Source: Bacteroidaceae bacterium (GTDB lineage Bacteria > Bacteroidota > Bacteroidia > Bacteroidales > Bacteroidaceae). Taken from it: a DNA stretch of 64,000 nucleotides. The notes beneath the pieces are model-generated. The model did not search any database. It saw only the letters and a program-made list of their open reading frames with translations, and was not told the DNA's origin. The stretch lies in contig JAFTYI010000011.1 of NCBI GenBank assembly GCA_017464815.1, positions 62,001 through 126,000 on the forward strand, written 5' to 3'. A program made the translations under genes and the position numbers. Shown piece by piece: positions 16,962-27,400 of the stretch (within the stretch, counting starts at the first letter, position 1; the number at the start of each line of letters is the position of its first letter).

Positions 16962-19722
16962 CTACTCTTACGGTTAAAATGAGTTTAACATCCGGCACCA
17001 CACTGCGCCCTCTTGTAAATGTATTTGTCCATTCTTCTTTCTCTGCCTGCAATCTACGCATTTTGGCATTTTTGATATTTTCGATACCAATACGTGCAAT
17101 GCGTTGTTCTGCAAAACCAAGTGCACGGAGTTTCTTTTCTGCGATCGTTTGCAGATTGCTTTGTATGTCATTCTCCATGCGATGAAATATTGTAAAGAGA
17201 TTGTTATTCAACTGCTGCTGACTATCAAAATCTACATTACAAATTCTTTCTCCAACGTAGTTGAAACAACTCTTTTCCTGCACCAATCGATTCCATATAT
17301 CGTTTCCGTATGGAGCAAACACCTTATCGGTGTCAGTGATGAACTGTGCAGAGTAAGTTGTTTTTGTTTCATAGCTATTTTTGGCCGATACTTTCCAAAT
17401 TGTTAGATACCCAGAAGTATCATTCCCGTCGTTCGAGATAATAGCAGGTACACTACTTTGTGTATTACCATCTATTTCGTCCAAGATTCGTTTGACCATC
17501 GGATGCTGCAATGTCAGATGTTCAGCATCAGGATTTTCTCCGTGCTTGGAGGAATCAAAAATAGCAGTAATATTTTCTCCTTTAATGGAGTATTGTGTCA
17601 CACCGGTTAGTTTCTTGTCAATCTTTCCACTTTCGCTAAGGGCATATAAATCCATCAATTCTTCAAGCCATACAGGAAGAGGACTGAACTTAATCTCACT
17701 GGCACTCTCTTTGTTTATATCTTCTTCGTCAAAAACGGGCAATGCTCCTTCTGTAGATTTGTATTCGTTCAGTTTACTCTTAATTTCATATAACCAACTA
17801 TCACTGGCAAAATCAAATCTTTTAGGATCAAGCAACGATTGCAGATACAAATGGTTTACCCTTTTCATATCAATGGTTGAATCCAACACATCACTTGTTT
17901 TGTCAATACCCAATTCTTGTAGAATAGCATTCAACTTCTCCACAATGATTTGATACACTCGTGTATCCACCGTATTATCAGTAAGCATGTTGAATGCTGT
18001 CACCGGATGTTGTTGACCAATACGATCCACACGACCAATTCTTTGTTCGATTGCCATAGGATTCCAAGGCAAATCGTAATTGAATACTATGTGGCAGAAC
18101 TGCATGTTCAATGATTCTCCGGCAGCATCTGTCGCAATCATTACATTTGATTCATTCTTGAACTTAATGAGCGCGTTTTGTCGCTCTTGAAGTTCCATAC
18201 TACCGTTGATGCATACGGTTGTTAATCCTGCTTGTTCTATCTGTTTAGTTAGATACTCCTGTGTCTTTCTAAATTCAGTAAACACAAGCACTTTCAATTG
18301 TGAATCTCCTTTTTCTTCCCTTAGTTGAACTATTTTTCGGATAAGAGCCGTAGCTTTGGCATCCTGTTCATTTTCCAAACAATAGCGGGCTTCTGTTATC
18401 AATTCTTGAAGTTTTTCTTCTTCATTAGCAAAACTATCTCCCTGCAAATTTACAGAATAGTCATCCATAAGAAAGTCCTCAAAATCCAAAGCACCTTCCT
18501 CATCATAATCATTGATGTTGTCTGCAATCTCTTCGTGTTGTAATCGCCATAGGCGTGTTTGCATGGCGGCCAATATGGCAGCAGTACTACTGCTTGCCAA
18601 TTTCTGCATCATGACCATCACCAGACCTGTAGCATTACGGCTACCACGTTTGGCACGACCAAAGCAATAGCGGACATAGTCTGTTACATGTTCATAAAGC
18701 TGTTTTTGCAAATGATGGATGGTATTGTCCAAAGGAACATCCAATCGGATGGTTTCTCGCTTTTGGAAAAGTTTCTTTCCATTGTAATCTACGGCATACC
18801 GTTTTTCCGAACGCATCACATAAGGTGATATTTCTTCAATAGTTGGCATACCTTCACCAGAAAAGGCATCTGCATCCATCAATTGAAGTACACGACGGAA
18901 ATGGTCACTCTTTCCTCTGTGTGGGGTAGCTGAAAGTAGCAATACATTGGGAACAGCATTGCACAGAGTTTCTGCTAACTGATAGCGTGAAACTTGTGAT
19001 GTGCTTCCTCCCATACGGTGTGCTTCATCAATGATAATCATATCAAAGTCAGCACCTACAACCGATTCTATACGGTATTTATTGTATTCGTTTATTTTCT
19101 CTTGGCTCCAGCCTTGTCTTTGGGATACAGGTTTCAATGCATCCAATGATACAATGATTTGATTGTGTTGCTTCCAGAAGTTTAGTTCCTCTTCAGCATC
19201 AAAACTGGCAAAAGTTCTTGCCATGCCGGTAATGAAATCGCTATCGTAGATAAAGAAGTTCTCGTTGAAGTGCTCCTTTAATTCCTGCTGCCATTGAATC
19301 ATGGCCGATTTGGGGACAATCAAGAGAATACGTTTTATTTCTCCGCGTAGTTTCTTTTCCTTCAGCACCAATCCTGCTTCGATGGTTTTACCCATACCCA
19401 CCTCATCGGCAAGCATAAAACGGGTTTGAACTCCCTGCATCACTTTTTCCAGTACCAATATCTGGTGTGGCAAGGGAATAAGGCTACTTTCATAGGGTGC
19501 TAATAAGCGTTTCTGCGCCATTTCTTCTTTGATACGTGCAGCTATAGCAATATATCGCACGTATGACATGCCTGCATGTTTACTTTCTGGCATGTCTTCC
19601 TCTAAGTCTGAACGCAACACCTGTGCAAAGGAATCATCTTCAAGGATATGAATCCAAAGCGTTTCCTTTCCAAACAGTGTTTTACTGCCTATAACTTCTA
19701 TGCTTTTGCCCTTATATTTCAT
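16954..19722 (-). CDS. brxHII: BREX helicase BrxHII (SNF2-type)
   Basis: 922 residues. Superfamily 2 SNF2-like motor: motif I DEVGMGKT (106-113), motif II IIIDEAHRMG (about 230), motif III LLSATPHRGKSDHF, and in the second RecA lobe the SNF2-typical FNYDLPWNPMAIEQRIGRVD motif followed by RIGQ. The C-terminal 300 residues are accessory. In type III BREX the helicase sits between the methylase and pglZ, as here. It likely moves on phage or host dsDNA. A 129-nt gap separates it from the upstream AlbA_2 gene, larger than any other gap in this operon; it overlaps pglZ by 8 nt. Confidence 0.9.
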   Translation of the reverse strand: MKYKGKSIEVIGSKTLFGKETLWIHILEDDSFAQVLRSDLEEDMPESKHAGMSYVRYIAIAARIKEEMAQKRLLAPYESSLIPLPHQILVLEKVMQGVQTRFMLADEVGMGKTIEAGLVLKEKKLRGEIKRILLIVPKSAMIQWQQELKEHFNENFFIYDSDFITGMARTFASFDAEEELNFWKQHNQIIVSLDALKPVSQRQGWSQEKINEYNKYRIESVVGADFDMIIIDEAHRMGGSTSQVSRYQLAETLCNAVPNVLLLSATPHRGKSDHFRRVLQLMDADAFSGEGMPTIEEISPYVMRSEKRYAVDYNGKKLFQKRETIRLDVPLDNTIHHLQKQLYEHVTDYVRYCFGRAKRGSRNATGLVMVMMQKLASSSTAAILAAMQTRLWRLQHEEIADNINDYDEEGALDFEDFLMDDYSVNLQGDSFANEEEKLQELITEARYCLENEQDAKATALIRKIVQLREEKGDSQLKVLVFTEFRKTQEYLTKQIEQAGLTTVCINGSMELQERQNALIKFKNESNVMIATDAAGESLNMQFCHIVFNYDLPWNPMAIEQRIGRVDRIGQQHPVTAFNMLTDNTVDTRVYQIIVEKLNAILQELGIDKTSDVLDSTIDMKRVNHLYLQSLLDPKRFDFASDSWLYEIKSKLNEYKSTEGALPVFDEEDINKESASEIKFSPLPVWLEELMDLYALSESGKIDKKLTGVTQYSIKGENITAIFDSSKHGENPDAEHLTLQHPMVKRILDEIDGNTQSSVPAIISNDGNDTSGYLTIWKVSAKNSYETKTTYSAQFITDTDKVFAPYGNDIWNRLVQEKSCFNYVGERICNVDFDSQQQLNNNLFTIFHRMENDIQSNLQTIAEKKLRALGFAEQRIARIGIENIKNAKMRRLQAEKEEWTNTFTRGRSVVPDVKLILTVRVDG

Positions 19723-19851
19723 TCTTCTTGTTACTTAATAGCTTTTCTTGCAAAGTGTAATTTTTGTAACATCTTATAAATCAAATCAATGCGTTTGATT
19801 CCCTTGTAAAGTATCAAATTTTTCTTGTAAACTTTATCCGTTAACAAAAAA

Positions 19852-21729
19852 TCAATCTTTAATCTTGTATTGTTGTTTGGGATGATTGGGTGTCCCTGGA
19901 TATAGCATTTCTATTATTTTTTCCTTTAGCATACGCGGAATAATGTGGTTGCGAAGATATTTATAATCTTTACCTATTTGTAAGGCTATATCTTCTAATG
20001 AAATCCAATCTATACAAACAGCTTTTATCAACTCATTCATTTGTTGCTTGGACAATCTTTTCTTTAATGAGGTTGCAACATTACTTTCTGAGCTTGCCAT
20101 ATTATCCTCTAAGGTTGCAACATTACTTTCCGAACTTGCCATATTATCCTCTAAGGTTGCAACATTACTTTCCGAACTTGCCATATTAGTTATAGAAAAC
20201 AAATTGCCGCTACCTTTCTCCGGAAGATAATATTTCATACCTCTGCCATATCCCTGAGAAACGAGTAATCCGTTTTGACACATACGTTTCAATAACTCTG
20301 ATATTTGTCCTTTATGTAGATTGAGGGAATAGCGTAATCTCTCATTTGTAACGCTACCCTCATCACATGTTAAAGCTAAAACGGATAAGACTTCATGTTC
20401 AAAATTACTTGTTATGCTACCAAACTTTTCCTCTAATTTCAATTTTACATTCTCGGAGAGTAAAGATTCCATTGGCATAATCAGCTCAACTTTGTCAGGC
20501 TTTTGATGTTCATCCAAAATAGGTGCTCTCCAATTGGATTCTCTCCAACCTTTTAAGATTTTGTCTGTACCACTTCCTGCTTTCTCGGCAACACCTAACA
20601 TTGAAAACATTTTCTGTAGCGATTTATTACGGCATACACTTTCACCTCCAGAATAATATTGTTCTTTTGAAACAAGCATAGTACCAGGATTAGAAAACAC
20701 AAAAGCATTTGTATTGTGCTTAACAACAAGCGAAGCATCTTCCGTATAATCAGCATGTACGCATAGATTAATCAGAGCTTCTCTGACAGCTATATGAGCT
20801 GGAGTTTCTTCCTTACGAGTATTGCCTTCTAATTTAAAAGGTTTAGGCAATACCGATTGTAATCTTGGTAAAACTCTCTGGTAAAAATTAAATAAGTTGG
20901 CCTCCCAAGTTCCGTCAGCACATATACGGTTTGTCCATCTCACGTTTTCATCTTCTGTGAGATGTTCACGATAGTCGGGGAAAAAGTTTGGAGCACATTC
21001 AGGATCTGTAATAGATTCGTTTTTGCCAAACATAAGTAATCCTGCAACGGTAAATCCCTCCTCACCAGTTTCTCTATCCTTGCGATATCCTCCAAGTTTC
21101 TTAAGCAGTTCCAATTCACTGAGCAGTAACCACGGGTGGTCAGGAGAAGAGATGCTAAATTTCTGACGATATGCCTGGATGGTTTCCATATCAATATCGT
21201 CCATTGTGTAATTCTTCAATATACGACTATCTGTTGGATGTTGTTCATCTGCATCTGCATACATTCGTATAACTTCTCGTCGTGTGCACAGGTAATCCCC
21301 CTCATAGTTACGTTTGTAAGTACCCTTGTACGGATCTGTGGTTCTGAATACGGGACGTTGTTCTTTGCTGGCTCTTGGTACAAAGAAGAGCAAAAACTTA
21401 TATCCCTTATATTCTGCGTCAAGCACATCATTCTCATTCATTAGATTGCAACTAATAGTAGAACGATTGTTGACGTTGTTCCAGAAATCCTTTTTGTACT
21501 TTTCTATTTGTTCGGCTGAGAGTCCATTAAGCGAGAACTTTCCATCGGTTTCTTTCACTCCAAACACGATAGTACCACCATCGGTGTTGGCAAACGCGGA
21601 GTAGGTATCCCAAAAACTGCTTGGGAAACCACCTGCTGCACTCTTGAATTCTATATCATCACACTCTGTTTGATTGAGAAGTGTGTCAAGATAATCGTTA
21701 AAATCTTGTATATTTCTAACTTCTATCAT
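19852..21729 (-). CDS. AlbA_2 / HATPase_c_4 protein inserted in the BREX operon
   Basis: 625 residues. The N-terminal AlbA_2 (Schlafen-like, PF04326) domain shows DIEFKSAAGGFPSSFWDTYSAFANTDGG split as in the family (EFKSA, then ANTDGGTIVFGVKE). The middle region resembles HATPase_c_4 (PF13749): AVREALINLCVHADY, VFSNPGTM, GVAEKAGSGTDKIL. A winged-helix-like stretch follows (LNLHKGQISELLKRMC). Then come nearly three copies of a 14-residue unit NMASSESNVATLED, and a final HTH-like C-terminus. Such proteins are regulators or nucleases in other contexts. It lies between the methylase and brxHII, 20 nt after the methylase stop, and is not a core BREX gene. Confidence 0.8.
   Translation of the reverse strand: MIEVRNIQDFNDYLDTLLNQTECDDIEFKSAAGGFPSSFWDTYSAFANTDGGTIVFGVKETDGKFSLNGLSAEQIEKYKKDFWNNVNNRSTISCNLMNENDVLDAEYKGYKFLLFFVPRASKEQRPVFRTTDPYKGTYKRNYEGDYLCTRREVIRMYADADEQHPTDSRILKNYTMDDIDMETIQAYRQKFSISSPDHPWLLLSELELLKKLGGYRKDRETGEEGFTVAGLLMFGKNESITDPECAPNFFPDYREHLTEDENVRWTNRICADGTWEANLFNFYQRVLPRLQSVLPKPFKLEGNTRKEETPAHIAVREALINLCVHADYTEDASLVVKHNTNAFVFSNPGTMLVSKEQYYSGGESVCRNKSLQKMFSMLGVAEKAGSGTDKILKGWRESNWRAPILDEHQKPDKVELIMPMESLLSENVKLKLEEKFGSITSNFEHEVLSVLALTCDEGSVTNERLRYSLNLHKGQISELLKRMCQNGLLVSQGYGRGMKYYLPEKGSGNLFSITNMASSESNVATLEDNMASSESNVATLEDNMASSESNVATSLKKRLSKQQMNELIKAVCIDWISLEDIALQIGKDYKYLRNHIIPRMLKEKIIEMLYPGTPNHPKQQYKIKD
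20071..20188. repeat. 42-bp in-frame coding repeat, 2.8 units
   Basis: Units begin at 20071, 20113 and 20155; the first differs from the others at two bases and the third is cut at 34 nt. Each unit encodes 14 residues, so gain or loss of units would not shift the frame. Confidence 0.9.
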
Positions 21730-21749
21730 AAATAGGTCTTGCTTTTAAG

Positions 21750-24443
21750 TTACACTCTCATCGAAGCGATGTCGTAGTACTGCAACAATACTTCGTCTTC
21801 TTGGAGGAGTGATTCCTGGATATGGTCGCCCACGGTGACGATGGCTTGATAGTTCTTTTGCTTGTAGCATTCCTTGAAGCCATAGCGGAGCACTTCGAGA
21901 CGAGTGTCTTTCATGCGCTTTGCTTTGGGCTTTGATGCTTGTTCGAGATAAAGGTTGAACTCTTTCATCAACTTCTTACCACGGAGTATTTCGAGGTCGG
22001 CAGCCTTTTCTGCATCCGGCTTGCGCCATTTGCCATCTTCGTCTTTGATGAAGTTTTCTTCAAGGATGGTGGCAAGTTCAGGAAGTACGTCACCTTTCTT
22101 GGGTGCTACCATGTCTTTCATCCAGTTAGGAAGAATTTCTTGGTAGGTCTGTGGTTCTGTAAGCTCACGTTTTAGCCATTCGATGCCTTCTGCTTCACTA
22201 CTGATGAAGAGAGCCATCGGGACAAAACCATCGGATTTATCTTTTTCATTATCGTATATAACCGCTTGTGAAGCAGTAAAAAACATGTCATCTCTTTCTA
22301 TAAATCGGTCTTTTAAACCTCTTTGAAATTCCACGGAATTTATTGGTATTTCGTAATGATTTTGAACATAATATGAAATTAATCTATCATACAATATTCG
22401 TTGATCTCTTTCAATATTGATTTGCATACTATTATCTTTTTTGATAAAAATAGGCAAATGATTTAAATGATCTTCTATAAATAACCAAATGTCATTTGAT
22501 GTTAAAAGTCTTTTTTCCAAAATGCACTGCGAAGGTTTATAGCATGATATTGCTAAATCCTCTTTTACTCCAGTTTTAGTGGAAATAGACCTCATACCTC
22601 CTTGGCCTTTATTTAGTGCAGCAACATTACTAATTACAAAACCAGCAGCAGAAATAGCATTTTGTATCAAATTCCAAATACTTGCTTTTGTATTGCTGAA
22701 CTCTACAGTCATCCATTTCCCCGGCTTTAGTATTCTATAAAATTCCGAAAAACAAGTTTGCATTATTGTTGAATAAAAAGCCATGTCTTTTCCTTGAACA
22801 TTATTTTCAATAGCTTCATATTGATTGTTTGTACATAATCTTAACCATGGTTCAACAAGTGCATTCAATTCTGAATACATAATATTTGCACCAAAAGGAG
22901 GGTCTGTAAAAATATAATCTATAGAACAACTTTTAATAGGGGTTTTTGATGCACTCCAGATAGATATAGTATTAGTATATGAAGAGCCTATGTATGGAAT
23001 AGCTCTTAAATAGCTAGCTAACTTATCGTTAAATTGTTCAAGAATGGATGTCTCTACAGGTATATTAGGAATATATAAAGTGCCTTTCATGTGTCCAGCA
23101 TTCCAACCGCCACCGCCATGGAAGAAATTATTAACATGTATTCGATTCATCTTAGATGAACGATTTATCATTCCTGTAAATATAAATTTTAGCTCGGCAG
23201 AATGCGTGGATTTTTCAATTAAATCTAATGATTCGGATAATGCAATCGTATTTCTTTTTGTATTATATAGATGAACGTGAGAAACTCCATGAGTCCTTTT
23301 AGGCTCTCGAGTTTTTTCACCATCTGGAAGTTCGTAATTAGGTACAAATTTAGAATATTCTAATTTATCAATTTTATCCAAAATGGACAAATCATAACTG
23401 TCTGGTTTCTTTTGTTTTCTTACACCATTTACGGTATATACGATTAAAACAGGAAGGGATTTTGCAATTGAAATAACTGATTTCAACAAATTATCATATT
23501 TGCTTTCAAAAACTCTAGTTGGTCTGTTCTTTTTATTATGAATACAACCGCAATGTGGACATTTATAATCATCTGCAATGCATTCGTTTTCAAAATCCAT
23601 AGCAACATCCCAATACAAAAATTCTTTTCCGCATTGATTACAATAGAAATAGTCACTCCATACTACGTAATTAATCAAACCCAAATTTCCTTTTTCATCG
23701 TGAGTTTGATACATCCATGATATTTTTTCTTCTAGTTCTTTATATATTCTATTAGCTTCTCTTTCAAGATTTAATTTGTTTGTTGGCAAATTATAATCGA
23801 ATGCGATTGAATATGCATAGGGGGATAAATCTCCTATAATGGCATGTCTTTGACCCCACATAGGCTTACTGTTGAATAGTTGTTTCCACTCAACTTCAAT
23901 ACTACCTCGATCATCCATTGTTGGATTTCCACAAGCTTGTGCTGCGATTCCAGTCATTCCTGTTCCTGCAAACCCGTCAAATACTATGTCACCAGGTTGG
24001 GTATAGTGCAAGATATAACGCATAATAGCAGGATGTGGTACTTTTGTATGATATGTATGAGCAGTATATACTGGATTATTCTTTCCTACTTTTACATCGC
24101 TTGCATACGGTTCATTTACTTCGAATTCTGCACTACGCTTTCCTTGCTTCTCCAATTCCACCTTCTCCTTTTCCCATTCTGCAACAAAATCATTCAACCA
24201 AGGATTAGGACAGGCTGTATAATAAGGAGGGTCGGAAAGATTGATGATGTCTTCATCTTCTCCAATAGGGAAGCCTTCTATCTGGCGAAGTTCTGGCAAC
24301 TTCTTTCGTAATTCTTCACGGAAGTAAGCACGACGGGCTTCGTCGCTCTCAAATTTCATACCAAGGCATACCACCTTTTCAGGAGTCAGTTTCACTTCCT
24401 CAAACTCCTCGTCACGAAACAGATTTATATCAGGGTTGCTCAT
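21750..24443 (-). CDS. pglX: BREX adenine-type DNA methyltransferase (PglX/PglXI position)
   Basis: 897 residues. SAM motif I is VFDGFAGTGMTG (FDGFAGTG at 155-162). A catalytic motif IV-like IFTDPPFGANIMYS lies near residue 510; another DPPY at 71-74 (NLSDPPYYTACPNPW) precedes motif I. Between them is a zinc ribbon with CNQC and CPHC near residues 268-300. The target base should be adenine N6 (or cytosine N4) by motif class. In BREX the methylase marks host DNA and is needed for defence. It starts 11 nt after brxC. No restriction domain is evident, and no internal inverted repeats for phase variation were seen. Confidence 0.85.
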   Translation of the reverse strand: MSNPDINLFRDEEFEEVKLTPEKVVCLGMKFESDEARRAYFREELRKKLPELRQIEGFPIGEDEDIINLSDPPYYTACPNPWLNDFVAEWEKEKVELEKQGKRSAEFEVNEPYASDVKVGKNNPVYTAHTYHTKVPHPAIMRYILHYTQPGDIVFDGFAGTGMTGIAAQACGNPTMDDRGSIEVEWKQLFNSKPMWGQRHAIIGDLSPYAYSIAFDYNLPTNKLNLEREANRIYKELEEKISWMYQTHDEKGNLGLINYVVWSDYFYCNQCGKEFLYWDVAMDFENECIADDYKCPHCGCIHNKKNRPTRVFESKYDNLLKSVISIAKSLPVLIVYTVNGVRKQKKPDSYDLSILDKIDKLEYSKFVPNYELPDGEKTREPKRTHGVSHVHLYNTKRNTIALSESLDLIEKSTHSAELKFIFTGMINRSSKMNRIHVNNFFHGGGGWNAGHMKGTLYIPNIPVETSILEQFNDKLASYLRAIPYIGSSYTNTISIWSASKTPIKSCSIDYIFTDPPFGANIMYSELNALVEPWLRLCTNNQYEAIENNVQGKDMAFYSTIMQTCFSEFYRILKPGKWMTVEFSNTKASIWNLIQNAISAAGFVISNVAALNKGQGGMRSISTKTGVKEDLAISCYKPSQCILEKRLLTSNDIWLFIEDHLNHLPIFIKKDNSMQINIERDQRILYDRLISYYVQNHYEIPINSVEFQRGLKDRFIERDDMFFTASQAVIYDNEKDKSDGFVPMALFISSEAEGIEWLKRELTEPQTYQEILPNWMKDMVAPKKGDVLPELATILEENFIKDEDGKWRKPDAEKAADLEILRGKKLMKEFNLYLEQASKPKAKRMKDTRLEVLRYGFKECYKQKNYQAIVTVGDHIQESLLQEDEVLLQYYDIASMRV

Positions 24444-24454
24444 AGCTTTGTTCT

Positions 24455-27400
24455 TTACTTGATTATTATACGAATATCCTCTTGACGTTTTCCGTAACTC
24501 TTTTCTTCGATGTACTGAGTCAATGCATCAATGGCTTGTTGCTTGGTCATTGGGCGAGAGAAGATACGAAGCATGTCGTCATGAGTAATCTCAATCTTAG
24601 TGAAATTACGTTGCAGTTTGCCGATGGCCTCCATCAATGGACGGGCAAACTGGCGATTCAAAGAAATTTGGTTATTCTCGAATTGCTCTATCAAACTCTT
24701 TTCGTCATTATTAAGTACATCACGATTGCGACGAGTCATCGGGTCTTCCAAAGCATCATGGAATTGTCTAACATATTCTTCATAAATGCCTTTCAACTCG
24801 TCCTTCAAATCACCCACTTCTGGCAATTGACAGCGCTGAATAGTTGGATTGAAACTATCCACAGAGGTAGGAGCATAGAGAATGCTTTGCTTGGTTACCT
24901 GTGGATTGGCCAATTTAAGGCGATTCAGTTTCTGTTTCCACTGCTCATATTGTGCAGGGTTGATAAATGATGCGCCCGAGACAATTTCACAAACGCTATA
25001 TTCTTCTGTGGCTTTGAGAGCTTGCGCCTTTTGGTAATCCATTTCACAAATATGAGCTTTGAGATATTCGCCCATGTACCAATCGGCATAGCGATTCTTG
25101 ATGGCATCCAGTTCGGTCTTATAAGCGTTTCTGGCTGCTTCGTCCTTATCTACTATTTCCTTGACTTTTTCAATAGCCTCATAAATATCACCACGAAGTG
25201 TCGGCTCGTTGATGTTGGAAAGTGCTGTACGCAAATATGAAATATAGGATTCAAACTCTCTCAATTGCTTCAATGTACGCTCTGTATTCTCCAACTTCAT
25301 GCGTGTTTCTTGCATAGCAGTACGAACCAATTCTATAGGCCATTCGATGTTGCGCATCTTGGCTTTGGAGTTGTAGCGTTGAATTTGATTGGCAATGCCT
25401 TTCAGTTTATCAAACTCATGGTTGAGCTGACGGGCATTCTCTTCTGATATGATTTCAATATTTCCTGCGAAGCGATATCCACCATTAATCTTGTATTGTA
25501 ATGCAACAACACGTTCTTCCATCTGCTTGGCTTTGCTTGACAAGTCGGCAAACACACTGCTTTCACGATTATCCAACTCCGATGTACGGTCAACACCCAG
25601 GAAGCCAATCATCAATTCACGTATCAGAGGAATATTGATGCCTTTAGGTGGACAAATGTTAGAGAAGGTATAGCAGTCCTGTGGTGCCAAATTGTTGAAG
25701 TTGGCAATGTTGCTTGCATTGATTCTGTTGCCACCATTGAGAACGATTTCGATCTCACCCAAAGCAGCCATTGTACCCATGACAAGCATTTCCAAATCAG
25801 CTTCGATGTGGAAGTCTGATGAAATATATTCGTGAGTATCTGCAAAGAATAGTTCTAGTATCTCGTCACGATTGACCACCTGGCCCCCTTTTGCATCCAA
25901 CTTCTGCTTCAAACTACGGGCATATTGTGAATGCTCGGTAGAAAGATGTCCGTCTTCCCACAAGCCGAGTCCCATCAAAATGGCTTCACCATTGCGGTTC
26001 ATCTGTGTTGGGTTGGCGATTTTGTTTCGAGCAGATTTTAACAAGTTGTCTCTGTTACCTACAGTCAGTGGTTGTAGTAATGCAGTGAACCTCGGATAAT
26101 AAGAGTTCTCAGCTTCAAATTGCTGCTCCATGATATAAGAAGTCACATTGCTAACAATGTCAATCTTGGAATCGCCTTGTGCCCCCTGCATTACCTGCAA
26201 AGGATGTTGCTCGCCTACATATTCCACTTGGGTATTGCTGAGGAACTGAGCATTGAACAAGTTACGTGCTTCCTTGAAGTATTTATCACGTAACAATTTG
26301 TATTTAGGCTTTTCATCACTGCTGGCACTTCCTTCTTGTGAAAGGGCAGAGCCATAAAGTGTAACCTTTTGTTTGAACTCTTCGCTCAAACCATCCATGA
26401 TGAAATATACACTATCTATTTCAGCGCCATGTGCTTTTGCCGTATGGTTGAATATCGGCATGAAATAGATATAGAAGTGCTGTTGTGGTTGAGTAGTAGA
26501 ACGGCTGTTCGGATTACCCATAAAAATATATCCGGCACGGTTGCACTTGTGTGATTGCCATTCGATGGCGTGTGGCCAGATGTTGAAACCGGTACGGTAA
26601 GTATCACCTTCTACCGGAAGAACTTCTGCCAAGAACTTAAAGAAGTATTCATCCTTTTGCTCCGGACTCATCTGTAGGGTGTAGTCCTTTACTTTCTGCT
26701 CGTAGTTTACACCACCTTCAATGCGCAAGTGATATTCGTTCTCACCTTTTTCAAAGTATTGTCCGATGGTAGCAGAAACAATGGAGTCAAGTACACGGGT
26801 AAAAGCAAGGTCAACTAATTCGTCGTAATTCTCACAAGTGATATCGATGTGACAAAGATCGTTTGCCAAAGAATCAGCTGTTACACCATTGGCATGACTG
26901 AGGTCCGCTTGCAACATCTTGATGGATGCTGCTGCTACGATGCGATGCGCCAAAGTCTTCTTCGGTGCTAAACCACGAGTAAAGTTGTCTTCAATCTTTT
27001 GGTCGATGAGTGCAGCAATATCGCTGACCTTACTTACATCCGGGTCGGCTTTCAAATCTACATTGCTCAACATGTCTTTCCAATAAGAGTCGTAGCAGAT
27101 AAGTCCGGGTTCTGCATCTGGTACCTCGTTGTCCATGATGCTGGCAAACTTACGGGAAAGCGTCTTCAAGACTTCGCGCTGGCTCTTACCGATACGGATA
27201 AGAGAGAAGTTTTCAAAATAACTTGGATGAACGGGGAAGAGGTTTACGTATGTTTCCAAGTTGTTGTTCATGTGAGGAAACATTACAGTGAACTGTGACA
27301 GATGTTGGCGTATCTGTGCTTTCTGATGTTCGTTTTTCTGCAACAAACGTTGTTGTACGATGAACTGTACATCTTCCTTTTGAATGGTTAAGTCGATATA

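Noticed and set aside
21750..24443. Phase-variable methylase by inverted repeats or homopolymers
   Set aside because: No long homopolymer, short tandem repeat or inverted repeat was seen inside the methylase, and there is no invertase gene nearby.
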